Assembly: GCF_002797935.1 (NCBI RefSeq)
Contig: NZ_PGER01000001.1
Location: 434,001 to 498,000 of the forward strand
Length of the DNA: 64,000 nt
Source of the DNA: Flavobacterium sp. 1
GTDB taxonomy: Bacteria; Bacteroidota; Bacteroidia; Flavobacteriales; Flavobacteriaceae
Direction: 5' to 3'
Under the pieces are notes generated by a model that saw only the letters and a program-made list of their open reading frames with translations, did no database searches and was not told the DNA's origin. Both the position numbers and the translations under genes were made by a program. Positions 36,401 to 43,016 of the stretch are shown in pieces (position 1 is the first letter of the stretch; each line of letters starts with the position of its first letter).

Positions 36401-36766
36401 TCCCGGAGGAAAAGCCGCCTGAATTCTATTGGATAATGAACTCAATTCGGCTGCAGCCTGAGCCATATTCGTATTTTCGTAATAGGTTAATTTCATAATC
36501 ATTAACCCTTGAATATTCTTAGTTTCCACCGATTTTACGCCATTGGCAAAAGGTAAAATATTTACATAATTCTTAGCAAAGTAAGCCTCCATCTGGTCTG
36601 GAGTATAACCTCCAAAAGGATGCGCAATATAAATTACTGGCAAATTCATTTTCGGAAGAATATCTACTTTGATGTCTTTGATAGCACCAATTCCGAAGAA
36701 AAATAAACCTGCCACCAATACTAAGATAGAGATGGGTTTGCGGAGTGCAAAACGTATTAAATTCAT
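33482..36766 (-). CDS. RND efflux permease, AcrB/HAE1-like
   Basis: A 1094-residue inner-membrane proton antiporter with the usual two halves, each with six helices and a large periplasmic loop. It starts MNLIRFALRKPISILVLVAG. Motifs include GLALAIGILVDESTVTIENI (helix 4 proton relay with D), DILPKMNLPVIYI, and in the second half GVSIANAVLLVTNAEQLRK. A cytosolic insert at about 500-540 (KHEHEPNITDDEAEFNACG) is longer than in AcrB. It exports lipophilic compounds from the periplasm; the substrate is not predictable. The order TolC, permease, adaptor on one strand defines the operon. A repeat element separates it from the tolC-like gene by 196 nt. Confidence 0.93.
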   Translation of the reverse strand: MNLIRFALRKPISILVLVAGLFFFGIGAIKDIKVDILPKMNLPVIYIAHPFGGYTPDQMEAYFAKNYVNILPFANGVKSVETKNIQGLMIMKLTYYENTNMAQAAAELSSLSNRIQAAFPPGTQPPFIIRFDASSLPIGQLVLSSKIRSNNELQDLANVYVRASFTSIPGLLSPAPFGGSPRTVEVNVDPDLLRSHNMTPDQVVEAIRVNNQTAPSGNVRIGNTNYLTPTNNTIKEIKDFEQIPLFKGGVQNLKLGDVATVKDGADITNGYALVNGKRSVYISIAKAGDASTWDVVQKLKAELPKIQSTLPEDVKLSYEFDQSVYVINSVKSLITEGIIGAVLTGLMVLLFLGDRRAALIVILTIPISIISGVLFLKLFGQTINLMSLSGLALAIGILVDESTVTIENIHQHLDMGKPKALAIWDACQEIALPKLLILLCILAVFAPAFTMVGIPGALFLPLALAIGFSMVISFLLSQTFVPVMANWLMKDHPKHEHEPNITDDEAEFNACGLTPESEKELITQKKAYIEKDDTNNNGKIVAFERFRIRFMRTLDRLFPFKKAAALTYLIAITALAVVFISFIGKDVFPKVNSSQFQLRMRAPDGTRIERTEEKAILVLKELKKMVGNEHIGISSIYVGSHPSLFSINPIYLFMAGSHEAVFQVSLKDYEADMDEFKDDLRARIKKILPDVKISFEPIELTDKVLSQGSPTPIEIRIAGKDKKRNETYANQIVEKLQKFSYFRDVQIGQPIHYPAMNIDIDRTRATELGVDMNDISRSLIASTSSSRYTEKNTWIDEKSGLSVNVQVQVPLNQMKSKTDIGEIPVLKNSLRPVLSDVAKITPGFVSGENDNLGAMPYITVTANIHQTDLGTATKDVAATINSLGELPRGLFISPIGMSKVLEETLSSLQVGLLVAIFVIFLMLAANFQSFKVSLVILTTVPAVVLGSLLMLTITGSTLNLQSYMGIIMSVGVSIANAVLLVTNAEQLRKINGNALESAREAAALRLRPIIMTSVAMIAGMLPMAIGHGEGGDQVSPLGRAVIGGLLFSTFAVLLILPLIFAWAQEHTTTQSVSLDPEDEESIHYISSINPKNAK

Positions 36767-36818
36767 ATAATTTTAAATTAAAATTCCCATTTAGTTGTAA
36801 GTATTAAGAAAAAAATGA

Positions 36819-36943
36819 AACACATAGAGGCATAGAAAAAAAAGATTTTGATAGACTAATAATTGGTTTCACATAGACTATGCATTCTAAAACAAAGTGA
36901 AACGACTAATTAAAAATTAATACTGGCTATGTTTCTATGTGTT
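36819..36943. repeat. Dispersed 125-bp inverted-repeat element, copy 2
   Basis: Terminal arms AACACATAGAGGCATAG (36819-36835) and CTATGTTTCTATGTGTT (36927-36943) match those of copy 1 at 23941-24077, with two mismatches in the left arm. The centre keeps TTTCACATAG and AAAGTGAAACG. It sits inside the efflux operon, between tolC-like and permease genes. Confidence 0.7.
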
Positions 36944-36962
36944 TAAAATATATTTCAAAATA

Positions 36963-38357
36963 TTAAAATTCATTTGTAAATAAGTCAAAATTGCCCGTGG
37001 CAGCCACTTTCAGCAAATACGATTGCCACACATTGTTATTGATGATGTCACGATCAATTTCGGCACGATTCAGCGTAAACATGGTTTGCGTTAAATCGGT
37101 TAGATCGGTCAAGCCATTTTTATATAAAGTTGATTTTTGCAAATACGCTTTCTGTGCAGCATTGACCTGAATCGGTGCTTCGGCGTAATTTTCCAGTGTA
37201 ATTTTTATTTTATCATCAGCCAATGCCAATTGCGATTTTAATTCTCTGTCCGCCTGATTGTATTCTTCCTGCAAAGCAGCAGAAACAAACTTTTGAGCGC
37301 TCACTTGTTTGCTCATTCTGAAAGGAGTCGTCAGATTCCAGCTGATACCGATTCCAACCAAATAATTAGAGCGGTCTGGATTCACGCCATCCCAATAATT
37401 TCGGGTAAAAGCAGTCTGATCGATGGCATAGCCGGTATCAAATCCAGATGCGCGGGTCTGCAGAACGCCAAATGCGCTCATCGTTGGATAATAAAAGCGT
37501 TTGTATAATTTGACCTGCTGGTTGCTGTAATCGACTTTTGTTTTATACAATTGCAATAAGGGATGCAGGCTGTCTGATGCTTTTTCGTCGAAAGCCAATT
37601 GTTTCGGTATCTGATTCACAAAAAGCGTATCGGCAATGAAATCCTGCGGGGCAACTCCCATCAAATCGACCAGTTTATTATTTTGCTCTTTGACAAAATT
37701 TCGAGCCAGATTCAATGCGATTTTAGCTTTTGAAACTTCGGCAGTTGCCAAAGTAGAATCCACTCCGGCCAATAATCCGTTTTTCACTCGGGCTACAGCT
37801 GTCTTTTTGAAAACTTCTGCACGGCTTAAATTCTTTTGCTGTGAAATCAATAATCTTTGGCTTGCCAATAAATTCAAATAAGCAGATGAAATTTTGATTT
37901 GCTGTTGGAATTTTTCTTGGTTCAAATCTTTTTCTTTAGCCAGAACATCGACTTTGGCTAAATTGATTTTTTCCTGCGTTTTTCCGAAAGTGAAAAAATC
38001 CCAGTTCATGTTGACCAAATACAAAGCTCCAAAAGCGGCGTTCCAGTTTTGTTCCGGAAGTGCAGGCCCAGATGAAGCAGTTCCTAAACCATTAAAACCG
38101 TATAAAGCGCCATTCTGCCCGTTGATTGTTCCGTAATCCTGCTGAGCCGATAGGTTTAGATTAGGCAGATAATCGCGTTTGGATTGTTTAAGCGTTTCCA
38201 GCGAAGCATTGCTGTAATTGCTTTTAGCTTTTATAGAACCATAGTTTTCAAGACCTATTTTCAGCGCTTCTTTTAAAGACAAAGTTTGTGAAAAACCAGA
38301 GCTGGCAAAAATCAGGAAAAGGAATAAAGTGATTTTTTTGAAATACATAAAACTCAA
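36963..38357 (-). CDS. TolC-family outer-membrane efflux protein
   Basis: A 464-residue outer-membrane channel. A signal peptide (MYFKKITLFLFLIF to SGFSQ) precedes two repeated halves, each with a long coiled-coil hairpin; starts of the OEP units are TLSLKEALKIGLENYGSIKA and the second half from about residue 265 (ASDSLHPLLQLYKTKVDYSNQ). It is the first gene of the RND operon. Two ATGs, 38357 and 38348, are possible and both leave a usable signal peptide. It diverges from the LytS-type kinase gene with 147 nt between starts, and a perfect palindrome lies in that gap. Confidence 0.92.
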   Translation of the reverse strand: MSFMYFKKITLFLFLIFASSGFSQTLSLKEALKIGLENYGSIKAKSNYSNASLETLKQSKRDYLPNLNLSAQQDYGTINGQNGALYGFNGLGTASSGPALPEQNWNAAFGALYLVNMNWDFFTFGKTQEKINLAKVDVLAKEKDLNQEKFQQQIKISSAYLNLLASQRLLISQQKNLSRAEVFKKTAVARVKNGLLAGVDSTLATAEVSKAKIALNLARNFVKEQNNKLVDLMGVAPQDFIADTLFVNQIPKQLAFDEKASDSLHPLLQLYKTKVDYSNQQVKLYKRFYYPTMSAFGVLQTRASGFDTGYAIDQTAFTRNYWDGVNPDRSNYLVGIGISWNLTTPFRMSKQVSAQKFVSAALQEEYNQADRELKSQLALADDKIKITLENYAEAPIQVNAAQKAYLQKSTLYKNGLTDLTDLTQTMFTLNRAEIDRDIINNNVWQSYLLKVAATGNFDLFTNEF

Positions 38358-38429
38358 ATATGAAATTATGCCTCAAAATTATTTCTCTTAAGCGGATAAA
38401 TACCTCCTTAAATGACGAACGAATATTAT

Positions 38430-38454
38430 AAATGACCAATTCAATTGGTCATTT
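38430..38454. promoter_or_regulatory. Perfect 12-bp-arm palindrome between efflux operon and two-component genes
   Basis: AAATGACCAATT-C-AATTGGTCATTT, 73 nt from the TolC start and 51 nt from the kinase start. Half-sites TGACC/GGTCA resemble the TetR operators at 27061 and 27731, but the spacer between them is 9 instead of 4 nt. A dimeric repressor of the efflux operon is likely; its gene is not next door. Confidence 0.6.
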
Positions 38455-38504
38455 AATGCGAATAATAATTAAAAAATTGTAGTTAATTTGTAAACTATTT
38501 AAGT

Positions 38505-39545
38505 ATGAAAATGAACAAAAAGTTTAATGATATAATGGAGAATAAATGGTGGCAGGAAATTGCTGTCGTCACTTTTTCATTTACGATTTATACCTTGAAA
38601 AATGATTGGATGTTATTCAGTTCTTTCATTTCCATCTTGATGGGTATTTTTTTCTACTGCATTTTATACATGCATGCCCAATTCAACCGCTTTTTTATAC
38701 TGCCTATATTATTCAAACAGCAAAGACCATTGACTTATATAGGTTTAACGCTGTTGGGAGCATTTGTGTTTTCGATAATTTTATATGAAATTACATATTT
38801 GGATATGTTTGCCAAATGCCATTTGTATCAAAACTCACATCAGCGAAGTTATGCCTATCAATTGGCGAGTGTTTTAGGGACATTGGTATGTATTTTGAGT
38901 CCGATAATTGTTTTTAAATTCTACCGAATTAATAAAAAGCAAACTGATGAAACATTGCTTTTCAACCAAATGCAGCTGAATTCTCTGAAAGGGCAGCTGA
39001 ACCCTCATTTTTTATTCAATACTTTTAATACGCTTTACGGAATTAGTCTGGAATTTCCGGAAAGAACGCCAGATTTAATCATGAAAGTGTCGCAGTTAAT
39101 GCGATATCAATTGGAAAGCAACAACAAGCAATGTGTTTCTCTAGAAGAAGAACTGGAGTTTATAAACAGTTATGTGCAGCTCGAAAAAGAGCGCGTCGGT
39201 TATCGCTGTGATATCACCTATGATTGCAAAATTGATAACGAAAACGCTTATAAAGTGTCGCCAATGCTATTGATTGCTTTTATTGAAAATGCTTTTAAGC
39301 ACGGGACCTGCGCTATCGAAAAATGTTTTGTCCGCATTATTATTACGGTCGAAAACGGCTTACTGCATTTGCATGTAGTGAATTCCATTCCGAAGAAAAC
39401 CGATGTGGTTTCGACCAAAATTGGTTTAAAAAATACCATCGAACGTTTGAATCTGATTTATGGTAAAGACTATAATTTGGATATTAAAGACGATAAAATT
39501 ACCTATATCGTAGATTTGAAAATACAACTCAAAAAGCTTGCATAA
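38505..39545 (+). CDS. LytS/YehU-type membrane sensor histidine kinase
   Basis: A 346-residue kinase with four membrane helices in the first 145 residues (the last is about 122-143) and a cytosolic His_kinase domain. The phospho-acceptor is H168 in LNPHFLFNTFNTLYG, and the ATPase part has SPMLLIAFIENAFKHG and a short G box (TKIGLKNTIERLNLIYG). This is the standard form that signals to LytTR response regulators. Its stop codon overlaps the regulator start by 1 nt. The sensor part lacks a recognisable periplasmic domain, so a membrane-embedded signal is likely. Divergence from the efflux operon hints that it may control it, but this is not shown. Confidence 0.92.
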   Translation: MKMNKKFNDIMENKWWQEIAVVTFSFTIYTLKNDWMLFSSFISILMGIFFYCILYMHAQFNRFFILPILFKQQRPLTYIGLTLLGAFVFSIILYEITYLDMFAKCHLYQNSHQRSYAYQLASVLGTLVCILSPIIVFKFYRINKKQTDETLLFNQMQLNSLKGQLNPHFLFNTFNTLYGISLEFPERTPDLIMKVSQLMRYQLESNNKQCVSLEEELEFINSYVQLEKERVGYRCDITYDCKIDNENAYKVSPMLLIAFIENAFKHGTCAIEKCFVRIIITVENGLLHLHVVNSIPKKTDVVSTKIGLKNTIERLNLIYGKDYNLDIKDDKITYIVDLKIQLKKLA

Positions 39546-40246
39546 TGAAAGAACCAAAAAAATGCATTATTGTTGACGATGAACCGGCAGCGCATTATGT
39601 TTTGGCGAATTATATCAAGCAGAATCCGCAATTAGAGCTTGTTTTTCAATGTTATAACGGCATTGAAGCGATGGATTATCTTCGGGAGAATAAAGTTGAT
39701 TTGATGTTTTTAGACATTAATATGCCCGAAATTTCAGGAATGGAATTATTGAAAATTATTCCCAATCACCCGAAAACCATTTTGACTACTGCTTACTCTG
39801 AATTTGCATTGGAAAGTTATGATTACGGCGTGATTGATTATCTTTTAAAACCCATTTATTTTCCAAGGTTTTTGAAGGCTGTTGAGCGTTTTTTCTCCAT
39901 GGAAATTATAAAAATCGAAGCAGAAGAAGCGGTTGTTAATTTCATAAGCGTAAAAATCGATGGATATTTGACAGACATTGAATTAGACCAGCTTTTGTAT
40001 GCGCAGAGCTTTGGTAATTATGTGAAACTGCATACTGTCAAAAAAACGTATTTGGCCTCGATTACGACCAGTGAATTAGAAAAATGCCTTCCCGAAAAAA
40101 ACTTTATCCGCATTCATAAATCATACATAGTGGCTATCGATAAAATAGACGATGCCGACAAAGATTTTGTTTTTATTAAAAAAGAAAAACTGCCTATTGG
40201 AATCACTTATAAAAGAGAACTGATGGACCGTTTGAAGAAAAACTAG
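39545..40246 (+). CDS. LytTR-family response regulator
   Basis: A 233-residue regulator. The receiver (1-120) has the acidic pair DDEPAAH, phospho-acceptor D57 in LMFLDINMPEISG, and the Lys in YLLKPIYFPRF. The C-terminal LytTR DNA-binding domain (about 135-232) contains FISVKIDGYLTDIELDQLLY, YVKLHTVKKTYLASITTSEL and FIRIHKSYIVAIDKID, all typical. It is translationally coupled to the kinase gene. Targets are likely promoters with paired direct repeats; the efflux operon is the nearest candidate. Confidence 0.93.
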   Translation: MKEPKKCIIVDDEPAAHYVLANYIKQNPQLELVFQCYNGIEAMDYLRENKVDLMFLDINMPEISGMELLKIIPNHPKTILTTAYSEFALESYDYGVIDYLLKPIYFPRFLKAVERFFSMEIIKIEAEEAVVNFISVKIDGYLTDIELDQLLYAQSFGNYVKLHTVKKTYLASITTSELEKCLPEKNFIRIHKSYIVAIDKIDDADKDFVFIKKEKLPIGITYKRELMDRLKKN

Positions 40247-40330
40247 AAATAAAGTGCTTACTAACTCAATTATTTCGAAAATGAAGGCTGCTATGATTTA
40301 TTTCCTGCAGGTTTTTTTTGTATCTATTTC

Positions 40331-40490
40331 TTTCATGTTTTGTCATTCCGAGGTACGAGGAATCGCATAAAGTTTGTGACGCGCTTTGTATTCTTTAGGC
40401 TTAACATTTGGATGAAATTAGCTATTATTGTATTAGCGGAAATATTGCAGAGTTACTTGTGTGATCCTCCTTCGTCGAGATGACAAACTT
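40331..40490. repeat. Empty (noncoding) copy of the GIY-YIG element
   Basis: The left terminus TTTGTCATTCCGAGGTACGA (from 40339) and the right terminus, from GCAGAGTTACTTGTGTGATC to GAGATGACAAACTT at 40447-40490, are imperfect inverted repeats. They are nearly identical to the ends of the neighbouring 40510-41014 element, but only about 75 nt lie between them and no gene. Confidence 0.65.
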
Positions 40491-40509
40491 CATGCATGTT
40501 CCGTTCGTG

Positions 40510-41014
40510 TTTTGTCATTCCGAGGTACGAGGAATCACATAAAGTATGTCACTGAATATGAAGTCTATTTCTGTAAGTTATTATAAATTTATTAGTATTG
40601 ATTGAAAGTCTTATAACGGTATAAAATTATGATTGAATATACAGAAGGTTATCATAGCTATTATGTTTATATTATTACAAATAAATATAGGTCAACTTAT
40701 TATGTTGGTATGACAAATAATTTAGGGCTAAGATTGCAACAGCATAAAGAAAACATAGAAAAAGGAAATAAAACTTTTGCTTCAAAATATGGTATTAAAT
40801 TTTTAGTTTATTACGAAAATTTCACATGGGTTGAGCAAGCTATAGCTAGAGAAAAAGAAATTAAAGGATGGAGAAGAGAGAAAAAGCTAGATTTAATTCG
40901 TTCGTTTAATGATAATTTTGAATTTTTAAATTACCGTTTTGAAAGTAGAATTTGATTGAAGAAAAATAGATTGCGGAGTTACTTGTGTGATCTCTCCTTC
41001 GTCGAGATGACAAA
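40510..41014 (+). mobile_element. GIY-YIG nuclease-bearing element with terminal repeats
   Basis: The left end is TTTGTCATTCCGAGGTACGA (from 40511) with GGAATCACATAAAGT, and the right end is GCGGAGTTACTTGTGTGATC to GAGATGACAAACTT (40974-41014). These match the ends of the empty copy at 40331-40490. The only gene inside is the GIY-YIG nuclease. A further inverted end lies at 41121-41152 (GATTCCTCGTACCTCGGAAT). Confidence 0.6.
40629..40955 (+). CDS. Small GIY-YIG nuclease
   Basis: A 108-residue single-domain GIY-YIG endonuclease of the YhbQ-like group. The signature is YYVYIITNKYRSTYYVGMTN (Y-V-Y at the first strand and Y-V-G at the second), followed by the Arg in LGLRLQQHKE and the metal-binding Glu in AIAREKEIKGWRREKK. 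There is no DNA-binding domain. In many Bacteroidota such genes are numerous and lie between short repeated sequences; here it sits between the termini of a repeat element. It could cut DNA to mobilise that element, or be a passenger. The start is the ATG at 40629. Confidence 0.88.
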   Translation: MIEYTEGYHSYYVYIITNKYRSTYYVGMTNNLGLRLQQHKENIEKGNKTFASKYGIKFLVYYENFTWVEQAIAREKEIKGWRREKKLDLIRSFNDNFEFLNYRFESRI

Positions 41015-41120
41015 CTTGGTGGATAATTAATTTACTATTTCGTATTATAATTTTAGTGGGCGACTGGTAATTTGAAAATCTTCTGTTTTATTTAGAAGAG
41101 AATTACTGAACGTGAGTTCT

Positions 41121-41152
41121 TAGTGTGATTCCTCGTACCTCGGAATGACAAA
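41121..41152 (-). repeat. Isolated inverted terminus of the GIY-YIG element
   Basis: TGATTCCTCGTACCTCGGAA then TGACAAAA is the reverse complement of the left terminus of the elements at 40339 and 40511. The rest of 40956-41287 contains no gene. Confidence 0.65.
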
Positions 41153-41287
41153 AAAAAATGATTAGCTGGAGTTAGCTCTAAAAATTACTATTTGTTAATT
41201 AAATTTTGAACTTATTTTATTCCCAAATCCGTCTAAAATTGATCAATTTCTAAAGAGAATTATCTGATCGATTGAAAAACACTCCTT

Positions 41288-42013
41288 TTATAAACTTTGA
41301 TTAACTGCAGTTTTCCAGATTGGCAGATTTACTCCTTTAAAAATTAACCATAAACTAAGTGACAGTTCTGCAATAAAACACGGCATTAATAATGCAATAC
41401 TTGAAAATTGTGGAGCAAGAAGAAGAGCAAAACTATTTGTCAGATAGCACAAACCCGCAATAGACATTAGAACTCCAATTGTTTTTGGGAAATAACCAGA
41501 TTTAAAAAATAAATATCCTTCAAAAAGACAGACAAATCCAAAAAAGATTAATCCGATTCCAAAACCAAAATCATGTAGTTTAATCGAAAGATAGGATAAA
41601 GCATGAAGTTGGTCAGGGCTAAATGATTTTAAGTATTCGGCATCTCCTAAGAAAAATAATGCTGCCAAAAGATTTAATTTATTGATTACCAAAACAGCCG
41701 TTTGAATTAAATTAAAACACAAGTTAAGTAAGGCAAGTTTTCTGTTTACGGGTCTAAGCAGGTAATACAGAATTATCATTACAGGCAAATCGCAAATATG
41801 CATAATCAAATCGCCGCTAATGCCAAGACGCCACAGAAATTCAGAATTAATGATATTGTTTGCAGTGGCTGTTACGTCTCCATAAACAATTAATTTATTT
41901 CTAACCAAAAGTTCTCCAAATACGCCTGCTATTATAATTGTTAGATATAGTATTCCAGCTATTCTTGTATAAAGTTGTGGTGAATCTTCGAAATTTTTGA
42001 GGGAAAGTTTCAT
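41288..42013 (-). CDS. DUF4386 membrane protein
   Basis: A 241-residue integral membrane protein with six or seven hydrophobic segments. The N-terminal RIAGILYLTIIIAGVFGELL and the central LHDFGFGIGLIFFGFVCLFEGYLFFKSG are typical of the DUF4386 family. The family has no established function. It is monocistronic on the minus strand, 138 nt from the 2H phosphoesterase gene, and nothing nearby suggests a role. Confidence 0.85.
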   Translation of the reverse strand: MKLSLKNFEDSPQLYTRIAGILYLTIIIAGVFGELLVRNKLIVYGDVTATANNIINSEFLWRLGISGDLIMHICDLPVMIILYYLLRPVNRKLALLNLCFNLIQTAVLVINKLNLLAALFFLGDAEYLKSFSPDQLHALSYLSIKLHDFGFGIGLIFFGFVCLFEGYLFFKSGYFPKTIGVLMSIAGLCYLTNSFALLLAPQFSSIALLMPCFIAELSLSLWLIFKGVNLPIWKTAVNQSL

Positions 42014-42151
42014 ATTTGGTGGTTTAGTTCAAAGTAAGACGTTCAATATTTAAAATTGTTACTGGTAGTGTTTTTTTTAGACTTTATTCAAATGATTAGC
42101 TTGGACTAATATTTTTTTAAAGGCAAGAAAAAATGAAAAGTTAAATAGCTC

Positions 42152-42712
42152 CTAAAAAAGCGTTCCCTGTATTGTTTCAGGCTGTGGATTGCTGTTGAAC
42201 GGAAAAGTATCGGTTACAAAAAATTGCTTTATGTTCTCATCAAATTGGCGCAAAACCACTCTGTCACAAACAAAATGCAAATCGATTGCGGTAAATAACT
42301 GATTCGCTTTTATTAGATTTTCGGGACTTAATCTTCGGGCAATGGAGAGATGCGGACTGTTGCTTTTTTTCATATCCTGAATTTGAAGAGATTTGTTAAA
42401 TCGTTTCATAATGTGTTTCAAATCCTTTTTTGAATCGTTGTCAGGAGCTATAAAAAATGCGCCGTTTGAAAAGGAACCAAAGCCGTTCAAGTGTACTGTA
42501 GCGGGAATCAAAAAATCACATAGTGTGCTTATTTGCTTTTTGATGGATTCAATTGCTGTTTCGGTTGCTTTAAATTCGCAGATGGTAATGTGTCCTACGG
42601 AGTTTTTGCTATTATACCAGCCCACTTCGTTAGCCAGTTGTTCTTTCATGGATTTGACCAAAATGAGAATGTCCTCCGGAGGATGAATAACTAGGGAATA
42701 TAGCTTTTCCAT
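42152..42712 (-). CDS. 2'-5' RNA ligase-like 2H phosphoesterase
   Basis: A 186-residue cytosolic protein of the 2H superfamily. The two catalytic H-x-T/S-x motifs are HITICEF (after VG) and HLSIARR (after SP), about 75 residues apart, as in ThpR/LigT-type proteins. The natural reaction of such enzymes is opening or closing of 2',5' or cyclic phosphodiester bonds in RNA or nucleotides. The second motif has Ser in place of Thr, which is common. It stands alone, with the hybrid regulator gene on the opposite strand 304 nt away. The substrate is unknown. Confidence 0.82.
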   Translation of the reverse strand: MEKLYSLVIHPPEDILILVKSMKEQLANEVGWYNSKNSVGHITICEFKATETAIESIKKQISTLCDFLIPATVHLNGFGSFSNGAFFIAPDNDSKKDLKHIMKRFNKSLQIQDMKKSNSPHLSIARRLSPENLIKANQLFTAIDLHFVCDRVVLRQFDENIKQFFVTDTFPFNSNPQPETIQGTLF

Positions 42713-43016
42713 GTATTTTTTTTTGTAAAAATAAAAATTTCTGTCATTAAGTTAAAAATTTAAGAAAATTCTAAGATTTATTTTTTAAGTATCTTAGTAT
42801 TCTTATAAAAGTATAAGACAGGATATGGAAGATTTGTTTAAAGCAGCTTTTGTTTGTTTTTAACTCAAATACCAACTAACTTAGCGTGCTTATTTTAATA
42901 AAAAAGAAACAATTTATAAGCATTTTGTTTCGCTGTTTTTATTTGTTATTGGTAAATTTGGACCGTTTAATTGTGTTTTTTACACGTATTAAAAATTAAT
43001 TCTTAAACCTACTTTC
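42713..43016 (+). other. Promoter region of the PUL hybrid regulator
   Basis: This 304-nt region has no ORF. TAAATTTG at 42953-42960 fits the -7 consensus. A TTTG lies 25 nt upstream (42924-42927), slightly too far for an ideal -33 element. Transcription would start near 42967, 50 nt before the regulator start. Confidence 0.4.
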
